Source: Trileptium ribeirensis
Lineage: Eukaryota > Nematoda > Enoplea > Enoplida > Thoracostomopsidae
Length of the DNA: 64,000 bases
Assembly: GCA_030248225.1 (NCBI GenBank)
Contig: JASANE010026676.1
Location: 17,106-81,105, forward strand
Direction: 5' to 3'
The notes beneath the pieces are model-generated. The model was not told the DNA's origin and searched no databases. It saw only the letters and a list, made by a program, of their open reading frames with translations. This document shows, one piece after another, positions 57,955 to 64,000 of the stretch (positions are counted from its first letter, which is position 1; every line of letters starts with the position of its first letter). Position numbers and translations under genes: made by a program.

Positions 57955-58205
57955 CCCAGCTAACTCGCCGATTTGAGGTCAAATTCCAGCTATTTGGCGA
58001 GTTAGCTGCCTCATTCATCACTTAACTAAGCTTATTTGGAGGCCATCTGGGGCTAAATTTGGTCACCCTATCCATGGATAAACGTGCAAACATTGCACGT
58101 TTATATGTTGGCTTACAACATAAAGCCAAACATTCCTAGCATTCCTAGCATTCCTAGCTGAATTTCAAATGTCCCAACAGGACGTCTTTAGACGTCCCGA
58201 GGGGG
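57955..58205 (+). repeat. Cluster of perfect hairpins
   Basis: GCTAACTCGCC (57960) pairs with GGCGAGTTAGC (57996); AAACGTGCAA pairs with TTGCACGTTT (58080-58102, 3-base loop); GTTGGCTT with AAGCCAAAC nearby; GGACGTC pairs with GACGTCC (58181-58198, TTTA loop). Three direct copies of ATTCCTAGC lie at about 58133-58158. Non-coding. Confidence 0.75.
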
Positions 58206-58434
58206 GGGAACCGAAAGCAGGAACGAGCTCATTTCGTGTACTGGGGCGCAGCACACTCCTAAGTACCTCTTGATCTATCCGGGATCCTATTCCGGAACTC
58301 CCGGAGCAGGTGGGAGCGCCCTAAACCTACCCCCGTCTTTCCTAGTCCTATGCGTCCAGTCCGTCCGTAAAACTTACAAATTTAGCGTCGTTTTGTACGT
58401 CTTGTCCCTACGTGTCCCGTTTTTTGTCATATTC

Positions 58435-58500
58435 CTATATGCTATATATATATCTATATCCATATATACATACACATACGCATACACATACAATACTCAT
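58435..58500 (+). repeat. Microsatellite (TATATC/CATACA)
   Basis: Runs of ATATATATCTATATCC and then ACATACACATACGCATACAC. Simple sequence. Confidence 0.85.
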
Positions 58501-58571
58501 GAGCACACACTACACATGAGACACACAGGCGACCTGAGCGACAGAAAGGTCGCTCAAGTTCACACTAGAAA

Positions 58572-58680
58572 CACGCAGAACCACAACAACAACAACATCA
58601 GCACAACCACACAGCAACCACAACAACAACAACGACAACACACACACACAATACAACCACGGCGACAGCAGCAACGACAA
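58572..58680 (+). repeat. CAA/ACAC-rich microsatellite
   Basis: Multiple CAACAACAAC and CACACACACA runs. The ORF over it (58270-58701) ends in low-complexity Gln/Thr/His and is not a credible gene. Confidence 0.85.
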
Positions 58681-58859
58681 CCGACCAAAGAAAGTCGGTA
58701 GAGAGAGTGAAAAAGAAAAAGGAAAAGCGGAAAAGAAAGGGCACGGGAAGGGAGTCGGGACAGGGGGTTCCCGATGGAATTTCGAGGGGCTGGTGCGAAA
58801 TTCGGTCCTAGCACGAAGAACGGGGCCGAACGATACCAAACACGAGGGGGGTAGTCGCA

Positions 58860-59520
58860 GTGGCGGGTCGGGACCCACTTTCAGGTTCCGACATGTGTTA
58901 GCATACAGGGTTGCAGCGGGCTCTCCCGCTCTAACGGTTGGGCGGAGCGACGCCCGCCGGGCATCGTTGAACTCGCCTTGGAAAGGCGATTCAAACGAGG
59001 GGTGTTTTCCCTGCCTTAACGGCAGCGGGTAGAGGGGCACTAAAATCACGACTGATAAAGAGAGTGTCGGTAATGGTGGGGGCGCATTGTCGGCCGTCCC
59101 GGGTTAACGGGGCGACTGACGGAGACCCGCCGGGCATCGTTGCAGATGTCTCGACGTGGCAAATGCAATGAGGGGCGTTTTGCCTACTTTTGAGTTGGGG
59201 TTAAATTTTTGGTTGGTCTGTACCCACTTTCCGTCGGTATGCCAAATTGGGGGCACTTTGGCGGGTTACAACGGGCTAACGAGAAGTCGGACAGAGACCC
59301 GCCGGGCATCGTTGTACTCGCCAAAAGCAGTCGAGTAGAACGATAGGTCGCATGAGCCTATTTATGGTCAGGGGTCGAATACGGAGTTGGTACAACCAAG
59401 CGGAATTTTGTATTGGATGTTCGTGGTACAGCATAAGGCAGGGAAATGAGCTATATAGCAGCGGGATGACCGGTCGGATCGAGACCCGCGTGGCCTCGTC
59501 AGACGCCTAAACGGGCAGAC
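58860..59520 (+). repeat. GC-rich repeat, four degenerate units of about 170-185 bp
   Basis: Each unit centres on GACCCGCCGGGCATCGTTG (58940, 59124, 59292) with a diverged fourth (GAGACCCGCGTGGCCTCGTC, 59478), preceded by a CGGGTT..CGGGCTAACG stretch and a GGGACCCACTTT/GTACCCACTTTC motif. Much more GC-rich than the surroundings. Could be rDNA spacer-like or a satellite. Confidence 0.7.
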
Positions 59521-60451
59521 TACATAGAAACACGCACACTTTCAATCAGCGATCCGATAGTTATAAGAAAACCCGGTTGATAGGGCGCTGGTCAAGCCAT
59601 TTTGGGGCGTTCAAGATGCTACCAAAAAGGGGAGTTTGTCCGGTGGGAGGGGGAAAGGGAAGTATCGGGACGGGAAAATCAGGTAGCACACATGTACTCA
59701 CACATATATATACACATATATATCGCTATATGTTCACATGTATACATCTAAGCCATATCTTCGTGAAACCATGGTCACCAGCCAAACCTAGCGTAAGTAT
59801 TGGCTGTTGATTTGGATTTTCACCTACTTTTCCCTGGAATATTTCAGGAAATCCTCCAGCAATTTGTGATGTCTTGAGCTCGTTCGAAAGCCCTAAAAAT
59901 TCTCTACCGAAAAGTACTCGGGGCCTTTTCGGTAAATCTGAACCGTTGGACGGTTACGGGTCGACAAACAAGCCCGAGGTCCGTTATTTCCGAATAATCG
60001 GAAACTACCGTAACCCACTTGTTTCAGCTTATTTTTGTGACCATTAGGCTATAGATTGTTCAAACCAGGTAAAACTGATAGTCTCGATTTTGATTACTTC
60101 CCAATCCCTTAAATTGTCAAAGGCCTCCTATTCCCGGACGGTCTAAATTTTGGAGTTTCGATGGCGCAGCACCGGTGGTTGATCGAGTTCCGTTCGGGTT
60201 CCCTAATATTCTAGCGTCAGTTAGTGACTCTCCTCAAGGAGCTAAGATGCAGCTTACAGCGCACAAAGTTGACTCAGTTTATTTTAAGGCTTATGCAAAT
60301 GCCCAATTCTAGGCTAATCTAAGGAGACATAACCGTCAAGTGATTCCTCAAGTTTATACAACTTTAGCTGTTGCAAAAACAAACAACGACATCAAATTCA
60401 CTGTTTCAAATACGAATCTTTCGCTATATGAACTGAAATATTATGCTGTAG
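59521..60451. other. Intergenic region downstream of the channel gene
   Basis: An ACATATATATACACATATAT microsatellite lies at about 59700-59735. No gene recognised. Confidence 0.5.
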
Positions 60452-60457
60452 TTTATT
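60452..60457 (-). terminator. Polyadenylation signal of the DEG/ENaC-type gene
   Basis: AATAAA on the minus strand two bases after the stop codon of the last channel exon. Close to the stop but of perfect sequence. Confidence 0.45.
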
Positions 60458-60458
60458 A

Positions 60459-60559
60459 TCATTGATCAGGTTTCGGTCCAAACGCGCAGCACATGGCAAA
60501 GATTTCGATAAACGTTATAATCGACATTCCAAGCCATAATCCGAGTACGCCACCGAAAT
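60459..60559 (-). CDS. DEG/ENaC-type sodium channel, last exon (pore and TM2)
   Basis: Encodes DFGGVLGLWLGMSIITFIEI then FAMCCAFGPKPDQ and a TGA. This is the pore and second transmembrane segment of DEG/ENaC/ASIC channels (family pattern GGxxGLxxGxSxxTxxE); the selectivity-filter G-x-S is GMS here. These trimeric channels pass Na+ across the plasma membrane. Acceptor GTGTTTCAG; the split Asp codon joins the exon at 62110-62742. The cytoplasmic tail is very short (about 10 residues). Confidence 0.9.
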
Positions 60560-62109
60560 CTGAAACACAAATCAAAATTTGATTAACCGGAGAGAACAGT
60601 GGGAAATTATTGTGAAGCGATGAGGTAATTTTTAGTTCGTTGTTCTGGATACGCTGAAGATCTGAAAATCGCCTAAAGTGAGTAGATTTTCGTCCTCAGT
60701 AGGCAGTAAATACACTGCAAGTTTAGATCCTTGCGCTAGTAAATGATTTTGTCAGATATTGTCTGACTTATATACAGATTAGTTTCGGGTGCAAAAGCAT
60801 TTAAACATTTTTGCAAAATATCACATACAACAGCATCCGGTAGCCGAGAAGATCCATAGATACGAACTGCTTTATTCATGGTCGGTTTATTCAATTGTAA
60901 CAGCAGCGACAGTCAACGTGTTATCAACAATTAAAGGCAAATATTTGCTCTAACGCTCAGAATAGTAGATTCAGTTTTTGTCCGAAAGCGATCTTGAAAA
61001 TCTGATTTTACACTGAGTGGCTATATAATTATGGCTAATGTATGACACTGTTATTTTGGTTGGCCTGTTTACGATCATCAGATATATCGCTATAACGGCA
61101 TCTAACTCCTAAAAAATTTTAACCCCATCTCTAGTTTTAGAAGCACTGCTCTTATATGTCTGATTGCAAACAAAAATTAAATTAAGATAACGCCGAAACA
61201 CTGAAGTGCAGTTTCTGGCACAGATATTAAACTTACTACAAGTTGCTGACGAAGCAAGCTTAGCACATAAAATTGGATAATCGCAAACAATAGTTACACT
61301 GGTGGACAGAAGTAAGCAGGGGCGTTGTAAAGGGGGCCGCCACCTTTCTGACATTATGCTGCCAAGAGTGATAAAATTTCCAGATTGGGTTGTTATAACA
61401 AAATGAATGTGAACGACCGGGTCACCCACTTTTTTTGGCGGTCTCCACGTTTGAAGAGCTTGCGACAACCCTGGAAGTAAGAGCAACCCGCATTCGTTAC
61501 TTGAACGACTCGCACTCGGAAAGAACTTGAATTTTACCCGCTGTCGCGGACCAATCGTATTATTCCTTCTCGCATATCACTTCTGTTTAATTATTGACCA
61601 AAGTTATTATTCATACATGCTTAAGGTTTGAAGTCCCTGGATGGAACCGGCTCCTGGGTGCAATGCACGGTCGGCTTCAGCTTCTTACCACCGGTCAGAC
61701 CGTTGCCAGGGGCGAGATCGCGCTTTCGGCGTCAGAATGGCAGTAGAGCACCTTCAAGGGTCGGCACTTTGAGCCAGGGAGCGACGTTTCAGGGAATAAG
61801 CCGCCCCGTGCGCATGTATGGTTATTTACAGCACATGAATACATATTATCGGCTTATTTTTTCTTGTAATGCTGACATTTTGCTTCAACTCTACACAAAA
61901 TTATCATAATTTCAAGCGTATGATATTCGAGACCTGATTCACTTCACTGTGTTTCCACTCACGAGTCACCCTTTTGCTTTTTATCTCGGATGCCAGCTAG
62001 TTCTTTCGTAGGCAGATTAGAAAGAAGCGGAATTTGAAATTGATATCGGTAGGCTACATAAAATTGAAAAATTTCAATAATTTCTGAAAAAAATAATCTA
62101 ATTATAAAC
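60560..62109 (-). other. Intron of the DEG/ENaC-type gene
   Basis: About 1.55 kb. No element or alternative exon recognised. A minus-strand ORF at 61109-61486 has no recognisable domain. Confidence 0.55.
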
Positions 62110-62742
62110 CTGGGAAAAAGCTTTTAAACGAATAATCGAACGATTCTTCGATCCGAGTTCCTTTTGCTACTTTTGCGTAGATGTCAAGCTTGAGAAAGCT
62201 GTTTCGAATGAGCTCAAGCGATTTTAGATTCGTCTCGAGTGCACCGGAGAGTGTTTTGGGGTCGCGAGCAAGCGGAAGCCGATGGGTTAAAAGTTTATCC
62301 AATGCATTCCTGGCATTCGTCGTGGACATGGGCCATGAATAGGCTGTTACGTCGGAATGATAATTGATTGCGTAACAGCTTGGCTTACATCGGCTTGGCG
62401 GTTGAGCGGAACCAGAATTTGGATTTGGTTTTTTCTTTGTCAGGACTTGCTTTGCGATCCGTTCATGACAGTCAACGCGCTGTTTAATTTTTCGGATTTC
62501 ACTTGATCTCCATTTCGAAAATTCCACGGGTTTGACTACGATGTCGGCTCCGGGATTCACCGTGTTGCCATTAATTTCGTACAATTGAGTGCTAATATTC
62601 ATGTGATATTTCGCGTCGCGCTGCTTGATATCCAGATTTAAATCGTGAATCAGTATAGTTTTATTCGGCAGTTGCTCATAGGCGGGGCTCAGCAAATATT
62701 CAGGTTTAATTTCATGACAATTCGGAACAACGTCACGGTCCC
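62110..62742 (-). CDS. DEG/ENaC-type sodium channel, extracellular-domain exon
   Basis: Reads on from DRDVVPNCHEIKPEYLLSPA through a linker to PPSRCKPSCYAINYHSDVTA with YSWPMS, then LIRNSFLKLDIYAKVAKGTR and EESFDYSFKSFFP. The CxPxCYxxxYxxxxxxxxWP pattern and the later FLKLxIY strand are landmarks of the thumb/palm just before TM2 in this family. Acceptor TTTTTTCAG; the donor GTTTATAA is weaker than usual. The joined reading (SFFP then DFGG) matches the family's spacing into the pore. Confidence 0.85.
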
Positions 62743-63755
62743 CTGAAAAAATATGTTTTAAACCTTTTAATGAATCTAATAATTCAATATAATGTTCCTA
62801 TAAATATTAAAACAGGTTAGAGCAAAAGTTAAATTTTTTGGTGGGATTTTCTCACGCTAAGCTACGGTGACTATAACAATGACAATTAATATTGTTTTTG
62901 AAGCACTGAAATTTGGCTGGGAGTTTTAGTTTGTATTGCACGGTACACAAAATAATTCGTACGTTAATTAGGTCGTGAAGCACTTTATTAGGACAAATGA
63001 AATTCAGCCTACTAAAACATTTAAAGCCGAAAATAACTCACTCTAAAAGGCTTAAATAAGCTATATTTCGGGTATGATTAAAATCTGAAGAACTGTACAT
63101 CCGCAACTTATAAAATGATAAGGCTTAGCAAGATAACAGCGCTGCTCTTTATACTAATTCAGACTGTTCAAGAGAGTAACTCATCTACTTTACAATATCA
63201 AATTTAGGACAGGATGTAAAAACTGGACGCAATTACTTTGTCAAAACGGTACAATTCGTATTTGCAAAAGGTTGGAATAAACTATAACTTTAGAATTTGA
63301 ATAGCCGAATACAAATAGCTAAAAATCAATCTTGCACTGACATTGGGGTTTTGTATCAAACATTAGTGTTATGAATCAAAGTGTTTTTAAGATATGTGTC
63401 TTGTAACGCTACTAACCTAAAACCTTACATCAATTTAGAAGCCAACAGTATGACTATAGACATACATCTATAGACACTAACTACTCATTCTGAGAGGCAA
63501 ACACTGACCATTGTCTGGTTTATGATTTTTGTGTTTACTTCGTACAAAACTTTGTATATTAACTGCATTGACAACAACAAGTTTTGACATCAAAATTATC
63601 AACATATCTCAAATTCTTCGAACTTAGCATAAGAGATTGCCGACAACCCGCTCATGAACTCAGTTAATACCGCAGAAACTGCACAATTAAATTTGCATTG
63701 TACAATTCTCTACGTATGAAAATGGTTAGAAGCCTAAACTACCAGAAGCCGATAC
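62743..63755 (-). other. Intron of the DEG/ENaC-type gene
   Basis: About 1 kb, AT-rich, nothing recognised. Confidence 0.5.
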
Positions 63756-63929
63756 CTTTTAATTTCTGGGTCCGTATTGCAAACTACACCTTGGTCACTA
63801 TATGATATGGGATCCATTTCGTGCAGCACTTTGGCTAAACTCAAACGACGGAAAATTACACTACCAGGCAGTTCTGGCAAAGGTCCCAAACACCGCTTCT
63901 CAGTGCCAACAACAGTAGAATACGCTTGT
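63756..63929 (-). CDS. Probable upstream exon of the DEG/ENaC-type gene
   Basis: 58 open codons with acceptor TTGTAACAG and donor GTATCG: QAYSTVVGTEKRCLGPLPEL, SVIFRRLSLAKVLHEMDPIS, then VVCNTDPEIK. The donor phase (AG) joins the next exon's first G to give an Arg codon and continues in frame. I do not recognise this part of the extracellular domain, which is fast-evolving; support is the splice phase and openness. More 5' exons would lie beyond the window. Confidence 0.55.
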
Positions 63930-64000
63930 CTGTTACAAGGAATTTAGTCAACAATTGCGTACACTCCTGTGTACAGACCGATGCCGAAAATCTAAGCAAT

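Noticed and set aside
58270..58701. 143-codon ORF
   Set aside because: The second half is microsatellite translation and the first half has no recognisable domain.
1..64000. Hammerhead ribozymes in retroelement remnants
   Set aside because: I looked for CTGATGA with a nearby GAAA core and found no convincing candidate by eye; a covariance search would be needed.
1..64000. Bacterial or viral origin of the window
   Set aside because: Spliced BMS1 and DEG/ENaC-type genes with GT..AG introns, R2, LINE fragments and MITEs show animal nuclear DNA.

Overview
The window is animal (metazoan) nuclear DNA: AT-rich, with spliced genes on the minus strand, GT..AG introns and a dense load of transposable elements and tandem repeats. 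The species cannot be fixed from the sequence. An R2-type rDNA retrotransposon, a degenerin/ENaC channel and an unusually TE-rich gene suggest a non-model invertebrate.

Layout. About 4-44 kb is one large minus-strand gene, BMS1, the GTPase of the small-subunit processome that works with RCL1 in 18S rRNA maturation. I traced 20 coding exons by homology and splice-site phase, from the start codon at 44328 to 3956. Every phase agrees within exons 1-17 and within exons 18-20. The small exon expected between 16558 and 8568 was not found, and the last C-terminal exons lie beyond the left edge. At 60.5-63.9 kb, three exons form the C-terminal part of a DEG/ENaC-type sodium channel, also on the minus strand. 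The 45-60 kb between the two genes holds repeats, a nearly guanine-free tract and no gene I recognise.

Mobile DNA inside BMS1. The intron between exons 17 and 18 holds an apparently full-length R2 non-LTR retrotransposon (12128-16123) still sitting in its canonical 28S rRNA target site, with about 130 bp of 28S on its 3' side and about 28 bp on its 5' side. R2 normally lives in the rDNA arrays, so an R2-loaded 28S fragment inside a single-copy gene is either a genomic rearrangement or an assembly join. The intron between exons 13 and 14 holds two diverged head-to-head copies of a transposon coding for a PWWP domain, a Cys/His-rich domain and an RNase-H-like transposase core. One copy carries an internal array of 60-bp coding repeats. 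Other elements are three mariner-type MITEs, a 2-kb TIR element full of G-tracts, a hAT-type MITE, two copies of a MITE with long TIRs (one starts 133 bp upstream of the BMS1 ATG), two 5'-truncated LINE fragments, and a dispersed repeat in three copies, two of which flank exon 18 in inverted orientation.

Tandem repeats include a 1.9-kb array of 30-bp units with higher-order structure, a 62-bp array, a 360-bp array, a roughly 810-bp duplication next to the R2/28S block, partial tandem copies of BMS1 exon 12, and GC-rich repeats near 59 kb. A 645-nt stretch at 50.8-51.5 kb has only two G residues on the plus strand. All domain and family calls are by eye from translated motifs; no database search was run.
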